Shown: positions 1-7,612, counted from the stretch's first letter. The stretch: 18,742 nt of DNA from Actinobacteria bacterium UBA5182 (GCA_002413185.1 DHWM01000033.1:12219-30960); one strand, 5' to 3'. Translations and numbers: made by a program. Notes: a model not told the origin generated them from the letters alone.

Positions 1-311
1 CCGGTGGCATCCACCGTTCGGTCGACCTCGGCACTCGCCGTGACCTCGCACCCATGAGACTTCGCGCCCAGATCCATGAAGGCCTGGACCAGGATCGCGT
101 TCGTCGACGAGGACACTGTGAAGTCGCTGGTCCTGGAGGTGTTGTCCACCGCCGGGTGCAGAGGCGCGAGCGCCGCGGGTGATGTGACCGAGACGTCCGC
201 GGGCTGAGCCAGGAGGGCGGTCGCCCCCAGCGTCGTGGCCAGCAGGGCGATGACCGCCCCAAGCATGACGGTGCGCGTGCCGAACAGCAGCTTGCCCTTT
301 CGGGAAGTCAT
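1..311 (-). CDS. Putative secreted protein, N-terminal part (C-terminus beyond window)
   Basis: The minus-strand frame is open from an ATG at 311 to the window edge, giving 103 codons. The protein starts with a basic stretch (MTSRKGK) and a hydrophobic segment at about residues 15-35 ending near ALLAQPAD, which is a typical Sec signal peptide with likely cleavage around residue 36. The mature part is rich in Ser, Thr, Val and Ala and has one visible Cys, suggesting an exported beta-rich protein. The start is supported by a GAGAGG Shine-Dalgarno sequence 4 bases upstream. It lies 59 bp downstream of another putative secreted protein on the same strand, so the two may be co-transcribed. I do not recognise the family. 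The missing C-terminus prevents a functional call. Confidence 0.6.
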   Translation of the reverse strand, partial: MTSRKGKLLFGTRTVMLGAVIALLATTLGATALLAQPADVSVTSPAALAPLHPAVDNTSRTSDFTVSSSTNAILVQAFMDLGAKSHGCEVTASAEVDRTVDAT

Positions 312-370
312 GGTTCCTCTCTTTCTTGGAGGGCCCGGAGGCCCTCGATCAGATCGGGAACGACTTCAGG

Positions 371-877
371 TCACGCCGTCGGGGCTGGGGGCCCGCGGGG
401 ACCGAGCAGGATGCTGGGTGGGATGGGAGGGGACGGGGCGGCCCACTCGAAGGGGGCCGCGGGCATGATGCTCTTCCCGGGCCAACCCTCCCCGAATGAG
501 GCGCCTCTGTTGCGAGCTCGCGCACGCTGGACCGACCGCGGGCCGGGTCGCGACGAGCGGAGCTGCATCGGGCGTCCGGATGGGCCGCCCCTGGCCCGGT
601 GTGCCAATGGAACGGCGGGGATCGAGGTCGTCCCCCGTCCGGAATGCGATGGGCGGGAGAGGGAGAGCCGGGTGGATCTGGGCGGGGCGCTCGGGGCGTG
701 GAAGGTGACCCACGTTCCATCGGCGCCGAGACGCGCCGCCGGCCCGCCGGACGCGCTCGACGTCGCGGTCCGTGGCCCCGCCGGGGCAAGGATCGTGGCC
801 GCGAACAGCAGCGCCAAGGCAGCCGCGAAGAGATGCGGGAGGACGGCCAGGATCCGCCTGATCGCTCTGGAGCTCGT
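371..877 (-). CDS. Putative small secreted protein, possible ACG start
   Basis: The frame encodes a convincing signal peptide: SSRAIRRILAV, then a run of Ala, Leu and Phe, then ATILAPAGP. A Pro/Ser/Arg-rich 168-aa product follows and ends at TGA 371-373. No ATG, GTG or TTG lies in frame just before the signal peptide. A good Shine-Dalgarno run (AAGGGGGAA) sits a few bases before an ACG codon at 877-875, exactly where an ATG would be expected. Three readings fit: a rare ACG start, a mutated or mis-sequenced ATG, or a decayed gene. The C-terminal half has low-complexity, Arg/Pro-rich composition typical of read-through of a high-GC non-coding frame, so the true protein could be shorter. It lies between the LLM oxidoreductase and the other secreted protein, on the same strand. 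No family is recognised. Confidence 0.3.
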   Translation of the reverse strand, partial: TSSRAIRRILAVLPHLFAAALALLFAATILAPAGPRTATSSASGGPAARLGADGTWVTFHAPSAPPRSTRLSLSRPSHSGRGTTSIPAVPLAHRARGGPSGRPMQLRSSRPGPRSVQRARARNRGASFGEGWPGKSIMPAAPFEWAAPSPPIPPSILLGPRGPPAPTA

Positions 878-996
878 CGCTTCCCCCTTCTCGCGCTGTG
901 GAGCTCTCGGTCCGAGGCGGAGCCACGGCCCGGGGCGAGCGAACCAAGTTCGTATATCTACGCCATCGAGGGACCGGGGCGCAAGTAGCTTCGTGG

Positions 997-1917
997 TCAG
1001 GTCACGTCCAGCTCGGGGAGGACCCGCTCCGCCAGCAGTTCCCTGCGACCCGCCGGGCCCGCCAGCACCATGATCGCCCAGGTCGCCCCGGCCTCCGCCA
1101 GGTGATGGAGATGTTCGGCGAATCGATCGGCCGGGCCGGACCAGGCCACCCCGTCGCTCATCCCACGCTCCGCCCGAGCCGTCTGGAGCTTCGTGGCCTC
1201 GTCCTCGTCCTCCCCCACCAGGACGATGCCGGCCCATGTGGCCTCGGCGTGGCGCCCCGAGTTCGACGCCTCTTCGGCCATCAGGTCGGCCTTGCGCTTG
1301 AAGTCCTGTGGGCTCGACCCCCAGCCGTTCCACCCGTCGGCGACCCGGCCCGCCATCCGCACCACGTCATCGGCCTGCGCCCCGATCCACACGGGCAGCG
1401 AATCGCCCTGGGGCGGGGCCGGCACGAGGGGTCCGGACATCGGTGGATGGTATTGGCCACCGTCAAAGGAGCGCCCCCCGAAGAGGGACTTGAGGGCGGT
1501 GACGGTCTCCTCGAGGTGGGCCCGTCGCTCGGACACCGTGAGGTTCGGGAAGCCGAACGCGAGGTGCTCGGGCCGGTCGATGGGATCTCCCGTCCCGATG
1601 CCCAGGATCATCCGGCCGCCGCTGATGGTGTCGATGGTCGAGGTCATCTTGGCCAGCAGGCCCGCCGGGCGCAGGACCGCCCGGGTCACCAGCGTGCCCA
1701 GGGCGACCCGCTCGGTGGTGGCCGCGATGGCCGCCAGCGTGGTGAAGGCCTCCAGGGCCGGTCGATCGGGGGATGCCCCCGGAGGGAAGAAGTGGTCGAA
1801 GGCGAACACCCCGTCGAAACCGAGGTCCTCGGCGGCCCGAGCCGCCCCGAGCACCTTGCCCGGATCGCCTGAGAACATGGGGAGGATCAGCCCCACCTTC
1901 AGCGCTCTCCGGCTCAT
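997..1917 (-). CDS. LLM-class (luciferase-like) F420-dependent oxidoreductase
   Basis: A 306-aa TIM-barrel protein of the luciferase-like monooxygenase superfamily, which in actinobacteria mostly use coenzyme F420 for hydride transfer. Family features visible are the N-terminal strand KVGLILPMFSGDP, ARAAEDLGFDGVFAFDHFF (helix 1 and strand 2), ALGTLVTRAVLRPAGLLAKM, the DTISGGRMILGIGTGD segment near residue 100, PVWIGAQADD and VRMAGRVADGWNGWG. The substrate cannot be read from sequence, and FMN use is a less likely alternative. ATG 1917 is chosen because it overlaps the stop of the upstream ROK kinase gene as ATGA, indicating translational coupling. The frame stays open further upstream inside the ROK gene, but that part is a shadow. 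It is the last gene of the operon that starts with the ArsA-like ATPase. Confidence 0.85.
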   Translation of the reverse strand: MSRRALKVGLILPMFSGDPGKVLGAARAAEDLGFDGVFAFDHFFPPGASPDRPALEAFTTLAAIAATTERVALGTLVTRAVLRPAGLLAKMTSTIDTISGGRMILGIGTGDPIDRPEHLAFGFPNLTVSERRAHLEETVTALKSLFGGRSFDGGQYHPPMSGPLVPAPPQGDSLPVWIGAQADDVVRMAGRVADGWNGWGSSPQDFKRKADLMAEEASNSGRHAEATWAGIVLVGEDEDEATKLQTARAERGMSDGVAWSGPADRFAEHLHHLAEAGATWAIMVLAGPAGRRELLAERVLPELDVT

Positions 1918-2912
1918 GTGGACCGCCGTTCCTGTTCGGTGAGCTTCGACATCGCGAGGTCGGCGGCCCCCACCGCACCGGCGTCGTTGCCCATAGCGGC
2001 CGCCACGATGGGGACGTCGGGGCGGTGCCTGGGTGCTTCGACCGCTTGGCGGAACGCTTCGCGGGCCGGCTCCAGCAGGAAGTCGCCCGCCTCGATGGCG
2101 CCACCTCCCACCACCACGACGTCGGGATCCAGGACGTTCACCAGCCCGGCGATGCCCTCGCCCAGCCTGCGGCCCACTTCGGACAGGATCCTGGCGGCCA
2201 CCGGGTCCCCGTTCTTCGCCGCGTCGGTCACGGCCCGGCCGGTGACGGCCTCCGGGTCGCCGCCGGCCAGCTCCGCCAGGAGGGCCTCGGGGTGCTCCCG
2301 CGCGGCCTGGCGACCCAGCCGGTCGATGGCCCGGCCGGACGCCACCTGCTCCCAGCAGCCCAGGTTGCCGCACCCGCATCGAGGGCCGTTCGGCTCCACG
2401 ATGATGTGGCCGATCTCCGCGGCGAACCCATACGCGCCCCGGAAGAGCTTCCCTCCGGCCACGATCCCGCCACCGATCCCGGTGCCGACCGTGACGAGCA
2501 GCATGTCTGTCGTCCCCCTGCCCGCGCCGAACCGGAACTCCCCCCATGCGGCGACGTTGGCGTCGTTGTCGACCACGGTGGGGAGGCCGAGCGCGTCCTC
2601 GATCCGGGCCTGAAGAGGAAACTCGCGCCAGGCGACGTTGGGGGCGAACCGCATGACGCCCCGGAGATCGACCATGCCCGCCGCGCCCACCCCGATGGCT
2701 CGCACGCCCTCCCGGCCATCCAGGAGCTGCCGGGCGACCTCGATGATGGCCGAGGTGCTCTGCTCGGCATCTTCGGCGGGAGTGACCACGCGGCGGCGGT
2801 CGACGATCCGCCCCTCGCGACCCGGGTCGACCACCAGGCCCTCCACCTTCGTTCCGCCGGCATCCACGCCGATGGCCAGGCCATCCGTGGACTCAGACTC
2901 CGGCTCAGGCAT
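1914..2912 (-). CDS. glkA: ROK-family glucokinase
   Basis: A 332-aa sugar kinase of the ROK family, most likely phosphorylating glucose with ATP in the cytoplasm. The phosphate-1 loop DAGGTK is at residues 17-22. The catalytic Asp is D117 in VDNDANVAAWGE. The adenosine/phosphate loop TVGTGIGGGI is near 141-150. The ROK zinc site is complete: H169 in EIGHI plus C179, C181 and C186 in the CGCGNLGC motif, followed by WEQ. The ATG at 2912 gives the canonical N-terminus, although no strong ribosome site precedes it. The gene lies 56 bp after the eRF1-like gene and overlaps the LLM gene by 4 bp (ATGA). In streptomycetes the ROK glucokinase GlkA mediates glucose repression. That role is not shown here, and another hexose or N-acetyl sugar remains possible. 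Confidence 0.85.
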   Translation of the reverse strand: MPEPESESTDGLAIGVDAGGTKVEGLVVDPGREGRIVDRRRVVTPAEDAEQSTSAIIEVARQLLDGREGVRAIGVGAAGMVDLRGVMRFAPNVAWREFPLQARIEDALGLPTVVDNDANVAAWGEFRFGAGRGTTDMLLVTVGTGIGGGIVAGGKLFRGAYGFAAEIGHIIVEPNGPRCGCGNLGCWEQVASGRAIDRLGRQAAREHPEALLAELAGGDPEAVTGRAVTDAAKNGDPVAARILSEVGRRLGEGIAGLVNVLDPDVVVVGGGAIEAGDFLLEPAREAFRQAVEAPRHRPDVPIVAAAMGNDAGAVGAADLAMSKLTEQERRST

Positions 2913-2968
2913 GCGCCGGAGACTAGCCGAGGCAGCGTGCGTTCGACTACCGCCGGCTTGCCGCAGCC

Positions 2969-4102
2969 TCAGTACCGGAGAAGAGCTCCGATCTGGCGGC
3001 CATCCCGGTACGCCGGCGCGGTGAAGGGCAGGGCCTCGACCCGGGAGCTCTGCCGGAGTGCCGCCGCGACCGCGCTCTCCACGACGTCGTGAACTGGCTC
3101 CACGGGACCCCGGCACGTTGGGCATCGCTTCGCGTTCACCACCAGCCGTTCGCATCGGGAGCATCGCGACCCCGGCTGTGACAGCCCGAACGGGACGACC
3201 AGCGTCTCCACACGGCCCTCGTTGAGCGCGTCGAGCACCCGCTCCAAGCCGGTCACGGCAAGCCGGCCGGCGGCCTCCCCTGCCCTGATCCGCTCCACCA
3301 CGTCCTGCTCGCGCTGCGCCTCGACGGCCTCCTCCACACCGAGCGATCTCTCCAGCACCTCGTCCACCGACGCGGCCATGGACAGCGTGGTCCGGCTGGC
3401 AACCCTTCGCTTCAGGTAGTCGTGAAGGTGGCGTTCGAACTCCGGCACCAGCTCCTCTGGTCCGGCCAGGATGAGGTGGTCGAACTTCCGCCGCTTGAAG
3501 TAGGCCAGGAGCACGTCGGCGACGTGCGTGAGGTGGTGGGAGACCAGCTCCTCGATGTGTCGCTGGTATCGGGCCTGCGACCAGCCTCCCTGGTCGTGCT
3601 GGCCGGGAACATCGTCCAAGATGTCGCGCTCCTCTTCGATGTGGCCCATCCTGGCGAAGAACACCCGGGCCTTCTCCCGGTCGACGATCACCGTGCAGAA
3701 GGACTCGTAGGTGTCGACGAGGGTCTCCAGGCGGAGGACGTAGGGGTGATCGGCGACGACGGCCAGGTCCGGCATGGGTCGGGGCATGGCAACGTCCTCC
3801 CACAACCCCGCCCCCGAGCACGCAAACAACGCCAGTCCCCGGGTGGTTCGCCGTTCCAGTCCTTGCAGATACTCGAGCATCCGGGCGGTGTCCTTCGCCA
3901 CGGAGCACCGAGGGTCCCGGCCGTCCGGTTCGGCCTGGCGCTTGAGCTGCTGGCAGAGGTGCTCGGCCCGAAGGAGGTAGTCCTGCTTGCGCGGATACTT
4001 CCGGCCGTCCACGTCGAGGTACAGCGTGGACACGGGGTCACCATCGGACCTCCAGTCGGCCAGCCGGCGAAGGAACGCCCGATCGACTGCCCGTGGCGTC
4101 AT
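2969..4102 (-). CDS. Bacterial eRF1/Vms1-like protein (baeRF family) with zinc ribbon
   Basis: A 377-aa protein with the domain order of bacterial relatives of archaeo-eukaryotic release factors. An N-terminal domain (about 1-130, beginning with a DPVSTLYLDVD strand) is followed by an eRF1 domain-2-like region (about 135-260) with VIVDREKARVFFARMG and then the loop GQHDQGGWSQARYQRH. In Vms1/ANKZF1 the equivalent glutamine-containing loop cleaves peptidyl-tRNA; here Q176 of GGWSQ is the candidate. The C-terminal domain (about 265-377) carries a four-Cys zinc ribbon (C314, C317, C327, C330). A plausible role is peptidyl-tRNA hydrolysis or ribosome rescue in the cytoplasm, inferred from family membership only. 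The ATG at 4102 overlaps the TGA of the upstream 99-aa gene (ATGA), supporting this start and coupling to the ArsA operon. Confidence 0.75.
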   Translation of the reverse strand: MTPRAVDRAFLRRLADWRSDGDPVSTLYLDVDGRKYPRKQDYLLRAEHLCQQLKRQAEPDGRDPRCSVAKDTARMLEYLQGLERRTTRGLALFACSGAGLWEDVAMPRPMPDLAVVADHPYVLRLETLVDTYESFCTVIVDREKARVFFARMGHIEEERDILDDVPGQHDQGGWSQARYQRHIEELVSHHLTHVADVLLAYFKRRKFDHLILAGPEELVPEFERHLHDYLKRRVASRTTLSMAASVDEVLERSLGVEEAVEAQREQDVVERIRAGEAAGRLAVTGLERVLDALNEGRVETLVVPFGLSQPGSRCSRCERLVVNAKRCPTCRGPVEPVHDVVESAVAAALRQSSRVEALPFTAPAYRDGRQIGALLRY

Positions 4103-4398
4103 GTGATCGTCAGTCGCTCCACCTTCGAGGCACCCTCGGGCTCGGGTGAGGTTTCCAGACGGGCGTCGATCAGCGCCCGAACAGCCAGGAGCATCTCCCT
4201 GCTCGCCAGGAGGACGTGCTCGACCACCTCGGGCCGGGCGTCGCCGATGGCGGACAGAGCCATGCAGATGGGACAGAGCCCGAACGAACAGACGGGCTGC
4301 TGAGGACCTACGGCTGGAGCCTCCTCGGGCTTCGAAACCGGGCGTCGCGGTTTCGTCGCCCCGCCGGCCGAGGAAGCACGCGGCCTGGCCTGCGCCAT
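4099..4398 (-). CDS. Small cysteine-containing protein in the ArsA/eRF1-like operon
   Basis: A 99-aa protein of unknown function. Residues 1-33 are basic, Ala/Pro-rich and probably disordered. A cysteine cluster follows, C37-x4-C42-x2-C45 (VCSFGLCPICMAL), which could bind zinc or an Fe-S cluster. Residues 55-82 form a predicted amphipathic helix (VVEHVLLASREMLLAVRALID), and the tail is acidic then hydrophobic. Its ATG follows the ArsA stop codon directly and has an excellent ribosome site (AAGGGGGAGG) inside the ArsA 3' end. Its own stop overlaps the eRF1-like start as ATGA. The tight packing implies a fixed stoichiometric or functional link with both neighbours. I recall similar small Cys proteins beside ArsA-like genes in actinobacteria but cannot name a family. 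Confidence 0.7.
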   Translation of the reverse strand: MAQARPRASSAGGATKPRRPVSKPEEAPAVGPQQPVCSFGLCPICMALSAIGDARPEVVEHVLLASREMLLAVRALIDARLETSPEPEGASKVERLTIT

Positions 4399-5604
4399 CT
4401 ACCTCCCCCTTCCCGCGGTGGCCCTGGCCGGGGACGGCGAGTCCTTGCCGAAGCGAACCTCCAGGCGATCGTCCACGAAGTTCGCCTCCTTCACCTCCAG
4501 GCGTTGCAGCGTCTGGGGAAGGATCAGGTTTCGCTTGTAGGTCCCCACCCGCACGTACAGCTCGTCGGCCTTGCGGTAGACGTCGAGGTCCTTCTTCTCG
4601 ACGAACGGGAGCCGGAGCAGCAACATGTAGGAGGTCCCTCGCTTGCGGACCCGGAGAGGTTCGTCCACATACAGGATGGCCGTGGCGTCCTGCGTGCCGT
4701 AGACCTCGTCCCCCATCTCCGCCAGCAGCTCGAGTCCGACCATCTCCCGGTCGAACAGCCGCGCCGTGAGGATCGGGACCGGTTCGAAGGATTCCCGAAC
4801 GGTCGCCAGGTGCTGCGCCTGGATGTCCTTCCACTTGCCGAAGTAGGGGTCGTCCACCTCGTCGGGGATGATGCGGTTCACCACCACGGCGTCCACCCGG
4901 TAGCCGAACAGCGAAAGGTACGTGTAGGTCCGGCGGGCTTCGGCGATCACCATCTTCTCCGGGTTCACCACTAGCCGGACGCTCGACATCCGCTCGTTCG
5001 TCAGGAGGTGCCGTACCCCGTCGAGATTCCGGTGCAGCCGCTCAACCGCGGCGAAGATGCGGTCGTCGGCGATGGGCATGGTGGTGAGCTTCGAAAGGAG
5101 CGGCCGGATCGTCTTCACCACTCGGCGCTCCACCGGGAAGATCCGTTCGATGTACCAGTTCATGACCTCGGGAAGCGACAGGAGCCGGAGCGTCTCCGCG
5201 GTGGGCGCGCAGTCCACCACCAGGAGGTCGTACTTGCCCGAGTCCACGTGGTACTTGACGTCGGTCAGGCTGAAGATCTCGTCGAGCCCGGGGATGACAG
5301 AGAGCTCCTCCGCCTCGACGGCGTCGACCCCGGCCCAGTTCAGGAACGAGATCACGAACTCCTGAATGTCGCGCCAGTTGGCCTCCAGGCGTTCCTGGGC
5401 GTCGATCTGCTCCGCCCACAGGTTCTTGGAGATCTCCTGGGCATGGGCGGTGAGGGGCAGGTCGAACGAATCGGCCAGCGAGTGTGCCGGGTCGGTCGAC
5501 ATGATGAGGGTGCGCTGGCCGGCCGCCGCCGCCCGGACGGCGGTCGCGGCCGCAACGGTGGTCTTCCCGACGCCGCCCTTGCCCGTGAACAGGAGGATTC
5601 GCAC
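4399..5604 (-). CDS. ArsA/Get3-like ATPase with C-terminal Hsp20-like domain
   Basis: A 401-aa ATPase of the ArsA/Get3 (deviant Walker A) family. Visible motifs are the P-loop GKGGVGKTT at 8-16, DPAHSLAD at 38-45 (switch I) and DCAPTAETLRLL at 131-142 (switch II / Walker B). Residues about 320-388 form the beta-rich HSP20-like domain common on actinobacterial ArsA proteins. The cysteines that bind arsenite in plasmid ArsA and the CxxC of Get3 are not evident, and no ars genes are nearby. Arsenic transport is therefore unlikely, and a chaperone or targeting ATPase is more plausible. The start is GTG 5604, which gives the canonical MRILLFTGKGG. It is the first gene of a five-gene minus-strand operon. 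The homologous mycobacterial gene also sits near an SRPBCC gene and pimB, as recalled. Confidence 0.85.
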   Translation of the reverse strand: MRILLFTGKGGVGKTTVAAATAVRAAAAGQRTLIMSTDPAHSLADSFDLPLTAHAQEISKNLWAEQIDAQERLEANWRDIQEFVISFLNWAGVDAVEAEELSVIPGLDEIFSLTDVKYHVDSGKYDLLVVDCAPTAETLRLLSLPEVMNWYIERIFPVERRVVKTIRPLLSKLTTMPIADDRIFAAVERLHRNLDGVRHLLTNERMSSVRLVVNPEKMVIAEARRTYTYLSLFGYRVDAVVVNRIIPDEVDDPYFGKWKDIQAQHLATVRESFEPVPILTARLFDREMVGLELLAEMGDEVYGTQDATAILYVDEPLRVRKRGTSYMLLLRLPFVEKKDLDVYRKADELYVRVGTYKRNLILPQTLQRLEVKEANFVDDRLEVRFGKDSPSPARATAGRGR

Positions 5605-5614
5605 GCTGAGCTAG

Positions 5615-5620
5615 AGGTTA
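5615..5620 (-). promoter_or_regulatory. Possible -10 box for the ArsA operon
   Basis: The minus strand reads TAACCT, ten bases ahead of the GTG start at 5604, and no Shine-Dalgarno sequence lies in between. This would give a leaderless or near-leaderless transcript for the ArsA-led operon. No -35 element is recognisable. The spacing is slightly longer than at the clearer boxes elsewhere in the window. Confidence 0.3.
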
Positions 5621-5651
5621 CCCGAAAGTCCTTCGCGATCGTTCAGTGTGG

Positions 5652-5657
5652 AATAGT
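5652..5657 (+). promoter_or_regulatory. Possible -10 box for the secreted protein at 5666
   Basis: AATAGT (four of six matches to TATAAT, with A2 and T6 kept) lies eight bases before the ATG at 5666. This is the same spacing as the other putative leaderless promoters here. Only G/C-rich sequence without a good ribosome site separates it from the start. Confidence 0.3.
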
Positions 5658-5665
5658 GGGGCCCC

Positions 5666-6154
5666 ATGAAGCGTATCGCGATCGGGTTACCGGTGCTCCT
5701 TTCGGTGTTGGTGGTCCTTTCGGCCCGAGTCGGATCGACCGGAATCGCCCCGCCGAAGCGGCCCCCTCGGCTGCCCGATCAACAGGCCGTAGGCCAGCTG
5801 TACGAGGCCGCGAATGCTGTCCTTGACGCCCCGTCGGACAAAAGCCCTGGTGTGGACTCGGACAAGGCGATCGACATCGCCTGGGCCCTCGATGCCACCG
5901 GGCCTGGATCAACCGCCACCAGCGAACAAGCGATCCTGGGTGATCTCACGCCGACCCCAACAGGTCTTTCAGCTGTTGCGGAGCCTACGACGGTTTGGGC
6001 CATCGTGTACCAGGACGCTTGCGTCCCGAACTACGGTCCCGCAAATCAACCAGCTGAATCTGGAACGACCGACGGGCACTGTCTCAGCCAAAGGGACTGG
6101 GTCGTCTTCGTCGACGCCGAAACGGGGGAGACTTTGGGAGAAGCAACAATTTGA
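5666..6154 (+). CDS. Secreted protein with PepSY-like C-terminal motif
   Basis: A 162-aa protein starting MKRIAIGLPVLLSVLVVLSA, a clear signal peptide with probable cleavage near residue 25-30. The mature region is Ala/Pro/Thr-rich, with two Cys (in DACVPNYG and GHCLSQRD) that could form a disulfide outside the cell. The end, WVVFVDAETGETLGEATI, resembles the last strand of PepSY-type domains (VDAxTGE). That suggests a small exported protein of this fold, but no function can be assigned. It is the only plus-strand gene between two minus-strand operons. Its codon use is less GC-biased than that of its neighbours (AAT, CAA, GCA and ATT codons, especially after about 5990), which may reflect acquisition or relaxed selection. 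The start is the only ATG that keeps the full signal peptide. Confidence 0.6.
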   Translation: MKRIAIGLPVLLSVLVVLSARVGSTGIAPPKRPPRLPDQQAVGQLYEAANAVLDAPSDKSPGVDSDKAIDIAWALDATGPGSTATSEQAILGDLTPTPTGLSAVAEPTTVWAIVYQDACVPNYGPANQPAESGTTDGHCLSQRDWVVFVDAETGETLGEATI

Positions 6155-6385
6155 TCCGCATCGAACCGCCGAAGCCAGCCCCACGGGGGCCCGAACCGGC
6201 GTGGGGAACAACTTCTGCGGTGTGGCCGACCCTAAAGGCGCCACGGCCCAAAGCCGCAAGCGGTCGGCGACGCTCCTAGGTTGCCCGCCTAGGTAGTCTG
6301 GCCGCTCATCCTCGGCCTGAACGTCGTTGAGGCGCCTGTTCCGTAACGAGCGAACCAGTCGTCCATCGGCCCCTGCGTGGAGAGA
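6155..6385. other. Intergenic region between convergent genes, possible hairpins
   Basis: These 231 bases separate the secreted-protein gene from the convergent SRPBCC gene, and I see no supported gene. A short inverted repeat, CCTAGG-7 nt-CCTAGG, lies near 6278-6296. A looser one, GCCGACC...GGTCGGC, lies near 6225-6269 with an inner CCGCAAGCGG hairpin. Either could help terminate transcription, but no T-run follows, so a terminator is not claimed. Confidence 0.3.
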
Positions 6386-6826
6386 TCAGCCCTTCTCGAC
6401 CCGCTTCTTGAGGCCCTTCAGGGCCGTGTCGATGATCGTCCGCTCGGCCTGGCGCTTGACCATACCCGGCACCGGCATGGCGAGCTGCATGGTCGTGGAG
6501 TACGTCACGTGGGTGGCGTCGTCCTTCTCCTTCAGGACGTACTCGCCCTTGATGTCCTTGACCACGCCCTGCGCCTTGGCGGTGGTCCACGACAGGCCGC
6601 CGTTCTTCGCTTTGTACTTGTACGTGAGCGTGTATGTGGCGTTGAAGCCCATCTGGCCGGCCTCCATGGACACCTCGGACGGACGGCCCTGCGCATCCTT
6701 CTTCTCGATCTTCGCCTTCTTCACCCCCTTTGCCCACTTGGGGTAGGCGCTGAAGGCGGTGATGACCTTCATGACCTCTTCGGGCGTGGCGTCGATGTCG
6801 ATCTCGCCGCTGGTCTGCTCCGCCAT
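6386..6826 (-). CDS. SRPBCC-family (START/polyketide cyclase-like) protein
   Basis: A 146-aa single-domain protein of the SRPBCC helix-grip fold, which forms a hydrophobic ligand pocket. The usual landmarks are present: a first strand ending GEIDIDATPEEVMKVI, the AFSAYPKWAKGVKKAKI helix-strand segment, a central antiparallel sheet (MGFNATYTLTYKYKAK, GVVKDIKGEYVLKEK, THVTYSTTMQL) and a long C-terminal helix (RQAERTIIDTALKGLKKRVEKG). The ligand is unknown. The start ATG 6826 has a strong ribosome site (GGGAGGAACG) that overlaps the end of the metallophosphoesterase gene, whose stop is only 11 bp upstream, so the pair is an operon. Mycobacteria have a comparable SRPBCC gene next to an ArsA-like ATPase gene (from memory), matching this neighbourhood. 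Confidence 0.8.
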   Translation of the reverse strand: MAEQTSGEIDIDATPEEVMKVITAFSAYPKWAKGVKKAKIEKKDAQGRPSEVSMEAGQMGFNATYTLTYKYKAKNGGLSWTTAKAQGVVKDIKGEYVLKEKDDATHVTYSTTMQLAMPVPGMVKRQAERTIIDTALKGLKKRVEKG

Positions 6827-6837
6827 CGTTCCTCCCT

Positions 6838-7605
6838 TCAGTCCGGCAGGTCCATGGTGAACCCGCGCCCGCTCGCCTGGAAGTGCCCCACGTTGACCAT
6901 CTCCGTGTGGCCGATCCCGCCGCGCGGCAGAAAAGGATTGTGGACGTGCCCGAACAGCCCGTACCTGGGGCGGTGCTCCTGGACGTAGCCGATCAGGCCG
7001 ACCGACCCCGGCTCGAACTTCTTCGCCACCACGTCGTAGGTGTACCAGGGGATGCGGGGCGGCATGTGTGTGCAGATGACGTCCACCGGTCCGACCCGCT
7101 GGAACTTCGCGTCATACTCGGGGTCGTCGACCTCGCCGGGGATGGCCAGTGGCGTTCGCACGCCGCCCCCGACGAACCCGAACGTGGTCGCTCCCAGCTT
7201 CACCGAATCGCCGTCCATGAACCGGACGTGGTCCGGCTTCACCGAGAGCAGGAGCTCGGGGATGTCGACGTTCCCGAACGTGATGTAGGAGTGCTCGGGC
7301 AGGGCGTCGAACACCCGCTGGTAGTCGCGCCGGGCCAGCTCGACGAACCTGGCCCGAGCCGCGTCGCCGTCGGCGACTCGCTGCCGGATGGCCGTGCGGG
7401 CCTCGTCGAATCGTCCCCTCGCCCTGAGTTCGGCCGCCGCGGCCACCGGTTCCCTACCGAAGACCTCCACCAGGATGCCGCCCATGGTCCGGTAGTCGAG
7501 GACGTTGATGAGGTCGCCCAGGACCAGCAGCGCGTCGCATCCCTTCGACACCGCGTCCAGGTGCTCCACCGCGCCGTGCAGGTCCGAGATGGCGGTCACC
7601 CGCAT
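6838..7605 (-). CDS. Metallophosphoesterase
   Basis: A 255-aa calcineurin-like phosphoesterase with the full set of metal-ligand motifs: D8-x-H10 (SDLHG), G30-D31 (VLGDL), G111-N112-x-D114 (FGNVD), H180 (CTHMPP) and G219-H-x-H222 (GHVHNP). The usual GNHD histidine is V113 here, as in families that read GN[C/V]D. Activity may therefore be on phosphodiesters or with altered catalysis; this is inference. The substrate is unknown and there is no signal peptide, so it is cytoplasmic. ATG 7605 is directly preceded by a TACGCT -10-like box at 7 bases and by no ribosome site, suggesting a leaderless mRNA. It is followed by the SRPBCC gene and is divergent from the HAD hydrolase across only 24 bp. Confidence 0.85.
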   Translation of the reverse strand: MRVTAISDLHGAVEHLDAVSKGCDALLVLGDLINVLDYRTMGGILVEVFGREPVAAAAELRARGRFDEARTAIRQRVADGDAARARFVELARRDYQRVFDALPEHSYITFGNVDIPELLLSVKPDHVRFMDGDSVKLGATTFGFVGGGVRTPLAIPGEVDDPEYDAKFQRVGPVDVICTHMPPRIPWYTYDVVAKKFEPGSVGLIGYVQEHRPRYGLFGHVHNPFLPRGGIGHTEMVNVGHFQASGRGFTMDLPD

Positions 7606-7612
7606 GCGGCGA

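Noticed and set aside
411..1073. A 220-codon plus-strand open frame
   Set aside because: Its Arg/Gly/Pro-rich composition with no recognisable motifs is typical of antisense frames in high-GC DNA.
1918..2547. Upstream extension of the LLM oxidoreductase frame (to 2547)
   Set aside because: It runs antiphase through the ROK kinase gene and is Arg/Gly-rich junk; the ATGA overlap fixes the start at 1917.
4399..5604. Arsenic resistance operon
   Set aside because: The ArsA-like protein lacks the arsenite-binding cysteines, and no arsB, arsC, arsR or arsD gene is present.
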